Of a DNA stretch of 64,000 bases, positions 12,901 through 23,603 are shown piece by piece. A program made the position numbers and the translations under genes. Source of the stretch: Stropharia rugosoannulata (taxonomy: Eukaryota; Basidiomycota; Agaricomycetes; Agaricales; Strophariaceae); NCBI GenBank assembly GCA_028532985.1, contig JANCIK010000004.1, forward strand, positions 3,720,001 to 3,784,000, written 5' to 3'. The notes under the pieces were generated by a model that saw nothing but the letters and a program-made list of their open reading frames with translations, was not told the origin of the DNA and did no database searches. Positions within the stretch are counted from its first letter, which is position 1, and each line of letters starts with the position of its first letter.

Positions 12901-14540
12901 TAAGAAAGCTCGAGGCATCACTAAGTATACATTAGTTGAGCGAAGTATCACGGCTACTCCCAATGTGCACGCATAAGCACGCACGCGGAACGTGTCTAGC
13001 AGTCAGCGTTATTAATACCTCGTGGCTGAAGCTGAAGCTTCAGGCGTCGCCCTTGACCTTTCCGGAATTAGGCAATATGGACCCATAGAGTGACGCAGCA
13101 GAAAGACACGCATGTGGTTATCTCCCCTGTAGAAGCAGGCATAACTAATCTAAACTCGATGATCAGAACCGTCCCAGCACGCTGATTAGATCAGACAGAC
13201 GGTAGTCTATGAACTCGTGTATGGCCTCCGCAGTACTTTAATTAATAACACCCAGCGATTGCGATTGGGTGGGTTTCTTATCGACGCTGCTGTCGTGGGA
13301 GATTTGGGAGTCTTGTTTACCAATTTGTTGTGCTAAGGATGGGGTGGTGGGCTCGCCCTCTGAGAACCTGAGCTGTGCTCTTCATATGCGTACTCTATTT
13401 CATACGGCATATCAGCTCCAGTTTATCCACTTCTCCAGAGAGCACAATGTCTTGCTAAGCTCAGGTATGGGACAAAATGCTCATGCTCATGTTTACGCTT
13501 GCTTCTCTTATCGTAACACACGAGAAGTAGCTGCCGCCACTGAGAATTAGCTGGGGACGACCCTCCAAAAACGTACGAATACGGATGTCCCCAGGGATAT
13601 GCAGCATATGAAAACACCCCGCTTTGTTATATCACACCATAGTAGTCTAACCCTATCTAAGCGACGTTATGCATACCGCATTGTTATGTACTACATTCAA
13701 CAAAGAACGCGCCCTGGACGGGGCACTAGTTTCTCCAAGACGTGCCATATATAGCCGAAAGTCCCAAATAAGGAAGATTCCCCCTTTTAGCATCTTCGCT
13801 TCATTGTCAGGTGGGCAAACGCGCTCGGCTACGATTAATATTAGCAGGGACTGTGCCTGCTGCATCAACCTGCACCCAGAGGGCGACACGCCCACTCACA
13901 CGCACCGGCGCACCCTGGCGCTGCTGGAAAATTTCTACTATATACATTGTACATATGCTGAACCGCCGCGACGGGAACTGCCCCCTCGCCATCTGTATCC
14001 TGCAAACCGCGACCATGCGGCTCTATCACGGTGTCGCGATGCGTGGCAGACACGACACGGAGAATCTGCACGTTTGGGGCTATACAATGACACGGGGAGC
14101 ACCTTCTAGTAAGTCTTCGACGAGTGTGAGGGACAAGTACATGCGAATCGCTCGCTCCTTGGCTCGCTCCGCCGGCGAGCACCGAGCAGTGCGTGGGTGT
14201 GACACGCCGCATCGCAGACTAGACTACAACTAAGACTAAGATTACTTATTTGCGTCTATGCGGTACGTGTGGCACGACTGTCGCGGTTACAGGCTTATAA
14301 TTAGGCATCCCTTCTCTTCTCTGTATCTCTCACTTACTCACTCGCTGTCAGGTCCCGGGATGCACAGGCGCAGACGGACGGACAGCGGCGCGGACATGCG
14401 CAGCACAGGCGCAGCCGAACGCGCACCGAACCACCACCACCACTGCCCCGGTGTCCCCGCGGCCTGGGTGCGCATATGCGGGTTGCGGGGTTGCGGGAAT
14501 GCGGGGATGCGCGCGGGTGATGTACGAGATGTCTGTTGTT

Positions 14541-14562
14541 ACCTGCCTGCCTGCCTGCCTGT
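14541..14562. repeat. (CTGC)n microsatellite
   Basis: About five copies of the tetranucleotide ctgc/tgcc occur in tandem. The array lies at the end of a GC-rich island. Confidence 0.85.
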
Positions 14563-17500
14563 ACTGATGTATGCGGCACTCGAGCAAGTATTCCGTGTCA
14601 CTTGCACAGATAATCATATACCTGTCTGCATATAGATCCAATAGCAGGATACCGTTTCCAATGTGGAATAGCCAGGAGCCTGCCGAGACACCCTGACGCC
14701 GGCGTTCTAGGTTCTAGCCAGGGGGTGGCACGCGCCGCGTACCCTGGGCCGTACCGCACTTGCCATTCGCACTCAATGTGCCATTCATCATACATGCTTC
14801 AAAGACGGGTCTATACATATATAGACCCCGTGTCATATCAGAAATAACTGAGAACCTCGAGAGCTCAGCGCTCAGGAGCAGTACGTATGTATGTATGTAA
14901 TAATCTCATCAATGTATGTTTCCCGTTTATTTGAGCAAGCTCAGAGAATTTGGCAGGGCGGCAGGGAGACCTGGCTGCGATGCGACGTCTATGTAACTCT
15001 TTTCTTTACCCACCTAGTACGACCGGATCTCGCACAATGGCGATATGTACTATTTAATATTCGGCACAGTAATTCATTCAGACGATCATGATGCCAGGCC
15101 TCAGGGCGCGCAGCCAGGGCACGAGAGGGACCCACAAATGACGAGTTCACATGCGTATTACATTGTTGGTCTATAGTGACAGAATCATAACGAACGCCTT
15201 CCATAAGAATCGAGTCGATGCGGATATGCGCGCTCACTCAAAGGACGTGCGAGCTGCCCTGGACGGGGACCACAGCCGTTCCGGCAGTGGTGCTAGTACT
15301 GGCAGTGGCAAAAAAGAAAAAAAGTGTCAATCCCGTGGCGGTTCGACGCCGTGCCTCATGCCCTGCCCCTCGCGCGAAGCGCTCCAGGTCCAAGCGCGGG
15401 TGAGCGTATATACGCACCGTGCGTAAGCAAGGACGCATTGTTCTCGTCTTCTTCCTCTGACATACGTCTAGCTCATCGCGCCGCGCGCCGCGCGCCACCG
15501 CCGCGTTCGCAGCCCAGCGTCTGGCCATTGTCTATGTTCCTCCGAGTCAGTGCCTAGTACATGCTCCGGTGCGACGTGCGTCTGTTCATTGTCCCGGGGT
15601 AGCTTGTATACAACATGTCACTTTGTCACTTCCCAAGTCAATTGGTTCCGGAGGCCCAGTCAAGCATATGCGTACGTGATTGAATACATAGTTACATACT
15701 ACATGCTATACTACACAACTCCCTAAGAAGCCCTCATTGTTCCTCTTTCCCTATACGTATGTCCATACTCTAGAATACACTGATTATAGCGTACCAATAA
15801 AAAGCCGTACTACCGAAGGAAGCCGTAATTGATCAATGAAATGAAGTTGAACTGGACTTCCCTCCCCCGGGTTCCGGAGCCCGGATCGACTTTAACAGCA
15901 TGGAGTATGTACTTACATACATACAGTGCATCATATCGGTGTGATTCTACGTACGGCATAGATTTGCCCAACACATCTAACGAAGGCTTCTGATTATAGC
16001 CAGGCCCATGGGGGTGAAGATAAGTAGAAGAAAGAAATCTGATAACTGGAACTCGAAGATCAAGACGCATGACTGATTTTGATTCCAGATGTATGTGTGC
16101 ATTGTCAAGCTGGTGAAGTGAGTTACTTACTAGCGACCTTGTTCTGCCTTGTATTGTATTGCGTATACCCTTCAGATAGGGCTCACGGCCCACAGCGAAG
16201 AAGGGCAGTAGAGTATTTACTGGAATACAAAGTAGAGCCTAAACACGAACACAAAAGCAAACGCAAAAGCAAACGCGGGAACCCAAGGGGAATAAGCGGG
16301 AAGAGCGTCCAGGGCCTGTAGTATGTACCAAGACAAGACCATAATAAGAACCGTTATATGTAAAAACAAACACATAGCTTACATCGTTACGAGGACAGGG
16401 AAGAGCTGATACTCAAGAGCCGCCGAGGCGGGCAGAGCGGCTCACGCGCTTAGGTCCGAAGCCATCACGGCATCATCCGGTTCAACCACCCTCTGACTGT
16501 GCTGTGCTGATCCATCTATGTTGCATCCGTGATTCATCCCGGGCCATCCGTCCAGCATCACCACGTCAAGTCAAAGTCAAAGTCAAATGGAGAGACAGGG
16601 AGGTCTATGGTCTACCATACAATTATGCTAATAATAGCGGGGTGGAATATACATAATAGAATAGAGTAAAATTTCTTGTGCGTGTGTCGGATTGGTGTCG
16701 GATAGTCTGTGCTATGTATGTATGTCTGTACTATGTCGCGGTGGGAGGCTATTACAGGCTATTAGGTTACAATTGAGTGAGTACGGTATGTCATGAAGTA
16801 TGCACTTATACTTAGAGTGGCGGTGGCCCGTCAGCAGCTAGACTTTAAGGGATTCCAATGTCCATACTGCTTGTCAGTCGATTACTTCAAACAAATTAAA
16901 GAAACAATTACTTACTTACCGCTCACTGCGTTCTTCGATTGTCGTTTACGTAATGGTTTTCTTTTTCTTGTTCTTGTTCTTCAAGACCCATTGTCTTATG
17001 TGTGTAGTAAGTAACGCGATGTACGAGCCAGCGCACTACATAGTATGGTGCTTCTCGGACGGTCAAGCCTCGTAGAGTCGTACCCCGCTGAACGTCTGGG
17101 AATATTCGAATGTACGCTAACGGATAAAATAACAAGAGCGTTAGATGAGCTCGACGACGTCGCTCGCACCGAGGGCGACGGCGACGGCGGTAGCGCCGGC
17201 GCCACATACCCCCTTGTCAGAGCCTGTACTTCTAAGTACTTCACATAACCCACCGCGTTTCATCAGCCGAGGCTCAGCTACCCAGTGGTGCCCAGTGCCA
17301 GCCAGTGCCGACGGACGCTGAGACGCGACGGCTGGACTGGAGTGGCGATGCGTGGACTTGAGCATGCGTATGCTCACTATTTATGTACTCTATATGACGT
17401 ATATATAAATACTTGCTTACTTACGCTGGAAGGTTGATATACGTGGACTTTGAGAGATGATACGTAGACCTCGCTCGAATGATGTGTAGACTTTCACTTG

Positions 17501-18329
17501 AGCGAACGAGTGATAAATATATGATAGGGAGTGACTGTGTAGTGATGCGGTGGACTTGCGCTCGCGTATGTAAGCATTGCATTGGGGGGATGACGGCGGC
17601 ATGTTCCGGACGCTCCGGACGCGACGCGATTCTGTCTCAAGTTCTACCTTCTCACCTTGGAGTTAAAGGCTTCAAATATATATTCTATTTTATCCATTGA
17701 ATTACATATATCCCCCGCTCTCCTCCCCAAGTGAGTCCCAACTACCTAACATCAAGGTGCAAGCACGACCCAACAACATCCCATCCCATCTCACAACTGA
17801 GGAGAATTAAAATAAGAACAACGCCCATCGTCACGGTCTTATTCTTATTCTTACTCTCATACAAAGTCCTATGTATGTAAATGTAACACACACCCGGAAG
17901 TACTGTACTCACTCCCACACTGCACCTCTTCTCAAATTCTAAATCCTCCCACCGGGGCTATATTTACACAGACAAAGTACTTTGCAGTACTCCACCCACT
18001 ACTAGGCCCACTGGCCCACTGGCGCAATGGCCCACTACTATGAAGCGCAATGGCGCAATGGCTTGAATACTCACATCAATTTACTCTATGTAAGACACTC
18101 CTCCTCCTCCTCCCCCTACTCCTTCAACCCCCACCCCGTAACTATGTAGTTTCCTCCTCGAGAGTCGACACGCCGTCACGCTAGGTCCGTGCGCAGACCT
18201 CGCTAATTTCGTTGTTCGAAGTTCGAAGTTCGAACCTTCGAATGGCGGTGTCCAGTGTCCAGTGTCCAGTCCAGACTCCACTGCCATCCATGCTCCCACA
18301 CCTTCCCACTCCCACGCAGTCTATAAATA

Positions 18330-19390
18330 AATACTCTACCCCCTCTATGTACTTACGCCCCTCTATGTACTTACGCTTCTCGCAGCTACGCGAGAACTCA
18401 CTCCAAACTCGCTCAGACTCAACTTTCCAAACTCGTCCATCATTCCCATATACGGTGGATTCGACAATCACATCCCAAGCGAGTGATGTATCATGCCTCG
18501 TGTACTTACGTACTCTACGTACTTACGACCCGCCTCGAGGCGCCCCTTCCGAGTCAAGTCTTCCAATCAAAGTCTTCCAACTTCCCACCCGCGCACAACG
18601 CACCGCGCGCGCTTAGCCCATCCAATGATAAAAACACCTACTCTACGTATCCGCCACGCCACGCCACGCCACGCACTGAGGCAAGCACGAGGCGTATACC
18701 CATATACCCATATACCCACCCTCCTCGTTGACGGTTCTCCTTCTCCTTCTCCTTCCAAAACAAAAATCCGTACGTACGTACGTACATATGGACATAACCG
18801 CCTATGTGACATGTCCAGCCGCGGTTGGTTTTTTTTGTGATAATTTTTTTGTGAGGGTTATTGTTGCACTTAGTACACAACGCCACGCACGCCACGCACG
18901 CACGCCACGCACGCACGCACGAACGCTACGCAACGCCGCGCGCACGCACACGAGCGACTTGTTTTTCTTCCCGTTACTACGCCTGCATTCTACATTCGCT
19001 CGTTCATCGTTTCTACTCTAAGTAGTATCGGTGCACTTGGCATATTTGTTGTTTTGTTTGTCACACAACACTCATCGTCTTCAAAATCCGTCTTATATAT
19101 CAGACAGCATGGATAGATGGGATGGATAACCAACACGGCACTAGATCACTTATTCATCAGATGGTATGTACACGTACTTTGCTATGTATAGGTTCAATGT
19201 ATGTAAGTAAGTATGAATTGTATGAATGTATGCAGCGAGCCAAAACCAAAACCAAAACCTGAACTTGAACCAAGACTGAAACCAGAACCAAAAGCGACAA
19301 AAGCGACAAAAGAAAAAAGGAAGTAAGAAAGAAAGAAAGAAAGGAAGGAGGTAAGAAGAAAGGAGGAAGGAGTAAAAAGAAACACATATA
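18330..19390. repeat. Cluster of microsatellites and short tandem repeats
   Basis: Several different arrays lie within about 1 kb. They are a duplicated ctctatgtacttacg unit near 18345-18375, (CCACG)n at about 18652-18674, (CATATACC)n at 18699-18720, (TCTCCT)n near 18738-18757, (GTAC)n near 18770-18786, (CACG)n/(CCACGCA)n at about 18880-18935, and a purine-rich run of AACC-A and GAAA units at about 19230-19370. No gene model survives here; long frames across it are low-complexity artefacts. Confidence 0.8.
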
Positions 19391-19536
19391 CGCCAAGTTA
19401 AATGTTACTTATACGAATAGTCTTACTTATCACAAGCGAGCAATCGAGAAATCGAGAGAGAAATAGTAATACGACAAGTGGATATAACAATTGACTGGAA
19501 TAACAATGGCATGACGATGACGATGGGCGATTAGTT

Positions 19537-19660
19537 CTATGGATTGAGTGATTGAGTGGATGAGAGCGAGTGGATGAGGGATTGAAGGATGGATGAGGGA
19601 TGAGGGATTGAGTGGATGAGTGAGGGGTTGAGTGGATGGATGAGGGATTGCAAGAGAGAT
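19537..19660. repeat. GATTGAGTGGATGAG-type minisatellite
   Basis: Imperfect repeats built from gattgagtg, gatgaggg and tggatgag run for about 120 bp. Period and order vary, so it is a degenerate array. Confidence 0.75.
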
Positions 19661-20164
19661 GACGATGTCGATGATCGAGTAGAGATAAGAATATATACAC
19701 TGGCGAGGCGTCCGCCGCCGGAGTGAGGGAGGGAGTAGAACGCCGGCGGCGGCAGGTGCCTCTTTTCGTGGAATGGACTAGGTATGGGGTTGGTTGGTTA
19801 TACAACTCCACAGACAAACTGCGAAGTACGGCGTAGATGAGGGTACAGCGAGCGAGCGAGTGGGTTCCGGGGGTGGTGTATTTGTTACAATTGGATGAAA
19901 TGATTGGCTGGTGGTACGATGTGTGAGTATGTGAGTGTGAGTGAAGATGGAGTGGGTGGGTGGGTAGTGAGGGTAGAATAATTAGTACAGAGATTAGTAT
20001 TATTGGTTTTCGTGGTATTATTTCGTTTCTTCAGTTCGCGTTCTTGAGAGTGGATAGGATTGTGAAATGGAAAGAAGAAGAGGGATGGACGGACGAGGAC
20101 CGGGCTTCCTCCTCCTCCTCCTCGACGCCATACACCCAACCCAATCTTGAAGCAAGCCTAACGC

Positions 20165-21256
20165 CTAAGCGTCCACGCTAACGACACTGCTCAACCCGCT
20201 CTTCCTATACCCACGTGCCTCCGCCTCCGCCTCAGCGCAGCGCGGGAGCACACGGCGGCGCATCGGGCGCCCGACAGCGTGCACGCGGTTGAGCAGGATG
20301 CCAGCGACGATCTTGGACAGGTTCGGCTGCGGCGCGGGGCGCGCGGCGTACACCTGGTTCTGCATCTGCATCTGCGCGGGCCCGGCGCTCGGGGGCGAGG
20401 GCGAGCGGGAGAGGGTGGTCATTGGGTTTGGAGGAGAAGGCGAGCGGCGGAGGGTGGTTGAGCTCGCGGTCGCAGTGGGTGCGGTGCCGGGCAGAGGCCC
20501 GTTGATGGGCATGAGCGAGCGCAGCGCGGCGTGGGCGGGGCGCGTGCGGTGCGCCGGGCGTGGGGACGCTGGGGGCGGGAGGTTGTTGGTGTTGGGGTTG
20601 GAGCGGGGCGCCGAGGAGAGGTATTGCTGGATCTCGGAGGCGTTCGCAGGCGGGATGTGGATCGTGTACTGGGCGGGATACGACTGCACCGCTTCCTGTG
20701 CCTGTGCCTGCTGGTGGTTGTAGTGGTGGGCGGGGCGGTTGGAAGTGTCGGATAGGGGCGCGGTGACGGAGAGAGGCGCAGATGCGGGCTCGTCATCCGC
20801 GAACGGGTCGAACTTGTACGCAGGCTGCTGGGCCTGCATCCGGCCACGGGAGGCAGCGTTGTACGCAGCCATCGCCGGGGTGGAGGGCGCGGCCATGCGG
20901 ATGGACGCAGAGCGCCTGCGGCCGCCCATGTGCTGGTTGGGGGCAGGGGCAGCACTCGGCTTCCTGTAGCGGCCCTGGGGCTGGTGGTTGTACGTGGGCG
21001 CAGGCGGGAGGTGGAGGTGATGGGTGTACGAATGGCCGTTATGCGTGCTGATGCTGATTCCCTGGCCATATGGCTGGTTGGCGGCAGCAGAGTGGTGGTG
21101 GTAGTATGCGTCCTTGCTGAGGGGAGTGTGGAGGAGAGGGGGCTGGGGACGGGCGGACCAGGCGGCGGCGGAGTGGGCAGCGGTGCGGGGTGCAGCGAAG
21201 GAGGAGTGGATGGAGCGGATGTAGTGGGAGGGAGCAGTGGCAGTAGCAGCGGCCAT
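20165..21256 (-). CDS. Low-complexity Pro/Ser/Ala-rich protein, unrecognised
   Basis: This single-exon gene encodes 363 residues. The frame is open further upstream, but the ATG at 21256 is chosen: it starts MAAATATAPSHYIRS, and a TATA box lies 103 bp before it. The intervening 5' leader has a CGA/ACG trinucleotide run that makes a poor protein. The product is rich in Pro, Ser, Ala, Gln and His, with HHH and NHQQ runs and a repeated RSPSPP motif near residues 290-315. It is therefore probably mostly disordered. The last ~55 residues are more structured and basic (NLSKIVAGILLNRVHAVGRP, then RRRVLPR), and would be the part to use for a homology search. No signal peptide, membrane segment or catalytic motif is seen. 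GC-rich third positions set it apart from its surroundings and support coding. Function is unknown. Confidence 0.7.
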   Translation of the reverse strand: MAAATATAPSHYIRSIHSSFAAPRTAAHSAAAWSARPQPPLLHTPLSKDAYYHHHSAAANQPYGQGISISTHNGHSYTHHLHLPPAPTYNHQPQGRYRKPSAAPAPNQHMGGRRRSASIRMAAPSTPAMAAYNAASRGRMQAQQPAYKFDPFADDEPASAPLSVTAPLSDTSNRPAHHYNHQQAQAQEAVQSYPAQYTIHIPPANASEIQQYLSSAPRSNPNTNNLPPPASPRPAHRTRPAHAALRSLMPINGPLPGTAPTATASSTTLRRSPSPPNPMTTLSRSPSPPSAGPAQMQMQNQVYAARPAPQPNLSKIVAGILLNRVHAVGRPMRRRVLPRCAEAEAEARGYRKSGLSSVVSVDA

Positions 21257-21352
21257 GACTGTCGTCGTCGTCGTCGATTGTGGTGGTGAATGGGAGGTGG
21301 GTGGGTGGGGGGTGGTTGAAATTAGCCAGCCAGGGGGCGGCCGGACGACGGA

Positions 21353-21359
21353 GTTTATA
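21353..21359 (-). promoter_or_regulatory. TATA box upstream of the low-complexity gene
   Basis: The minus strand reads TATAAAC, 103 bp upstream of the ATG at 21256. This gives a plausible leader of about 70 nt. Confidence 0.4.
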
Positions 21360-22314
21360 TCCTCCTTCGTACATAATCTCTTCAACTTGATCGATCGCCA
21401 GATCCAGAGGTCCGTGCGAATCACCACCAACACCCGAGCCGGGCGACCTGGCGGATAGACGAACTGACCCGGTTGATAGGCGAGCTGCGAGCTCGGCAAC
21501 TTGCTGGCTCTTCTTGTTCTTTCCTTGTCCATTCATTCTATTCTATTCTTTCTAGTCACTCCATTGTCTGTCGGCAAGCGCCCGCCCGCCCGCCCGTACA
21601 ATGCCTCTGCCAGACTCATACTTCCATTACACTGTACGGTTACTTCGATGAGCTGACTGAAGGATTCCCAGTCCTCCTTCGTCACCCCGTCCCTCCTATA
21701 TATCCTATCCCACCCCATCACATCTCATTGCCTTACATTCTCCCCTCGCACCCGCACCCGCACCCGCTCCCTGCAAGCCCGCCCGCCCGAGCTGGAGATA
21801 TCTCTCTCCACGCACGCATCGCAGGCCCGATCCTTCTTTCGCCTGGATTAAAGAGTGCAGGAATCTACAACCAACTCGACTGAGCAGCATGCAGTCTACA
21901 CGACTTTCTACCTTTATCTACCAAGTCAAGTGCTTGTCTGCTCAACCGAATCTGGAGTATGTTCTCTATTGATTTACGCATAACTGCCCTCCGTATCTCA
22001 CCTTCCTTATACTTCCTCCTCCGATTTTCCCGAGATACCCTATCCTGTCCCTCCCCCCTCCTCCCCTCCCCCCTCCTCCCTCCTATACCCCACACCCGCA
22101 CCCGCAACTCCAGCTCGCAGCCGACCATGTCCTATCCACCCGCCGAGACCCAGACCCAGACCCAGAGGCGTGCACTCGCTCGCGCCAATGGCCATCTGCG
22201 CTGTGATTCAGGAACGAGTCAGAACTGCAAGCCGAAGCTGGATGGATATCATGGCCGTGCCGTGCTGGGTTGGGTTCTTTTGTTGTTAAGTATGTATATG
22301 ATATTTTATTATTT
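21360..22314. other. Pyrimidine-rich upstream region, no supported gene
   Basis: C/T-rich tracts at 21680-21790 and 22030-22110 look like fungal promoter pyrimidine tracts on the plus strand. A plus-strand ATG at 22126 has a good context and 60 open codons before entering the minisatellite at 22315. No intron model extends it, so it is not annotated as a gene. Confidence 0.35.
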
Positions 22315-22374
22315 TATCCTATCCCGTTCTATTCTATCCTATCCCGTTCTATTCTATCCTATCCCGTTCTGTTC
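22315..22374. repeat. 20-bp minisatellite, three units
   Basis: The unit attctatcctatcccgttct is repeated three times with very few changes, followed by degenerate tails to about 22405. Confidence 0.85.
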
Positions 22375-22654
22375 TAGAGTATCTTATCCTAATCTATTCT
22401 ATCCCGCCCATCACGAACCATGTCCATAGGTAAGTAAAAACTCACTTCGAAACTAAACGTCTCACTGCCCTACCCAATCCAGTCTACGGAAGATAAAAAA
22501 TCAATAGCCACTGGTATTTTTGACCCCACGGGCATACACACACGCGCGCGCGCCGACCGCCGACCTTCAACCACCGTTGTATCTGACCATCCTACTTATG
22601 CATTGGATCCGACAGCACACTACCGACAAGACAAGTATCACAGGTAACTATACC

Positions 22655-22805
22655 ATGCATACATACTTATTTACTCACTTATTTGCTTACTTCCTTCCTT
22701 CCTTCCTCACCTACATATTTACTTCCTTCCTTTCTTACCTACATATTTACTCACTCACTCACGTATTTACATATTTACTCACTCACTTACCCACTTACGT
22801 ACACA
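22655..22805. repeat. (TTAC/TTCC/ACTC)n tetranucleotide tract
   Basis: About 150 bp is composed of tttactcact, cttccttcc and acctacatattt units in tandem. It is a compound microsatellite with no coding potential. Confidence 0.8.
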
Positions 22806-23263
22806 CCACGTGGTCCACTACTGCGCATACAGGCAGGCGGGTAGGCAGGCGACCATCACATCCAGGGCCGACCGGGGGCCATCATCAGCGATTATCAGCC
22901 AGTATCAGTTGAAGTATCACTGATCCTCGGCTCTCGCGAGTCGGGGGTCGGGGGTGGTAGGTTCCCCAGATGGGTTTGAATCCCCACTCGTGACGCGTGG
23001 TTTGTTGGATATGTATGGGATATACTTCCTATCTCCTACGTATTCTGTACATGTTACATGTTACATGTTGAACCGTAGGGATGTATTTATGTATTTATAT
23101 AAATAAGTAACAAGGTAGTAAGTAACAAGGTACATAGTAATCAACTATCAAGGTAGTAAGCAAATAAGCACATAGGGCTGATGGATGGATGCGATGATGG
23201 ACGTTAAGTTGATGCAAAGGTTGCAAATGGGGTGGAGGTTGATGCGAATGGATGGAGGAATTG

Positions 23264-23603
23264 ATAATGTTGAACAAGTTCCGCCTCGCTACGCTGCGGC
23301 TTGGGGCGTACACAGTAAACAAAGTAGTATGTAAGTAATGTTGTAAAGCATTTGTAAATAGTATAACATGAAGCGTCACGGCGCTGTTAGTAACGCGCCG
23401 CGCAATCAGCGCGCATTGAGCACGCTGGCGCGCGCGGTGCTTATAGACTCATAAAGTGCCAGCCGTCGATTGGCTGCTGATGCAAAAGTTTGGCAAAAGT
23501 ACGATAGTAGTGCTATACACATAGCGTACTATATGTGATTGGTTTGGTTGGCGGTATCATACCATTGCATTGCATTTCACCTCCTTTTGTCACTCCATAA
23601 CCA
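23264..23603. repeat. Dispersed repeat R2, first copy
   Basis: This segment matches 45255-45535 in the same orientation. Shared blocks include ccgcctcgctacgctgc, gtaaatagtat, ggcgcgcgcggtgcttatag, tatatgtgatt and atttcacctcc in the same order. It carries no gene. Its length and dispersal suggest a short non-autonomous element or a solo terminal repeat. Confidence 0.65.

Larger units (their letters stand above)
9018..20164. other. 11-kb gene desert
   Basis: No gene can be supported in this stretch. Base composition changes in patches: GC-rich islands at about 10.2-10.6, 11.85-12.05, 13.85-14.6 and 15.2-15.55 kb alternate with AT-rich tracts. The many overlapping open frames in the islands conflict between strands and carry no motif. 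Simple repeats become dense after about 16 kb. One frame at 9455-9691 and several repeats are listed separately. Confidence 0.5.

Noticed and set aside
13669..14635. Frames of up to 146 codons on both strands
   Set aside because: A GC-rich island with conflicting frames, Arg/His/Cys-rich translations and no motif.
18212..19021. Several 90-130-codon frames
   Set aside because: They translate microsatellites (Thr/Pro/Arg/His runs) and have no other support.
19398..19817. 139-codon minus frame, Ser/His/Pro-rich
   Set aside because: It is the translation of the gattgagtggatgag minisatellite and flanks, with no conserved features.
20419..21069. 216-codon minus frame and several plus frames over the low-complexity gene
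   Set aside because: These are shadows of the GC-rich reading frame 20165-21256, which has the best start, TATA box and ordered C-terminus.
22126..22310. Plus-strand ATG with 60 open codons
   Set aside because: The context is good, but the frame runs into a minisatellite and no intron model leads to a further exon.
22960..23000. tRNA-like T-arm (gggtttgaatcccc)
   Set aside because: No matching acceptor stem, D-arm or A box at the right spacing could be found.
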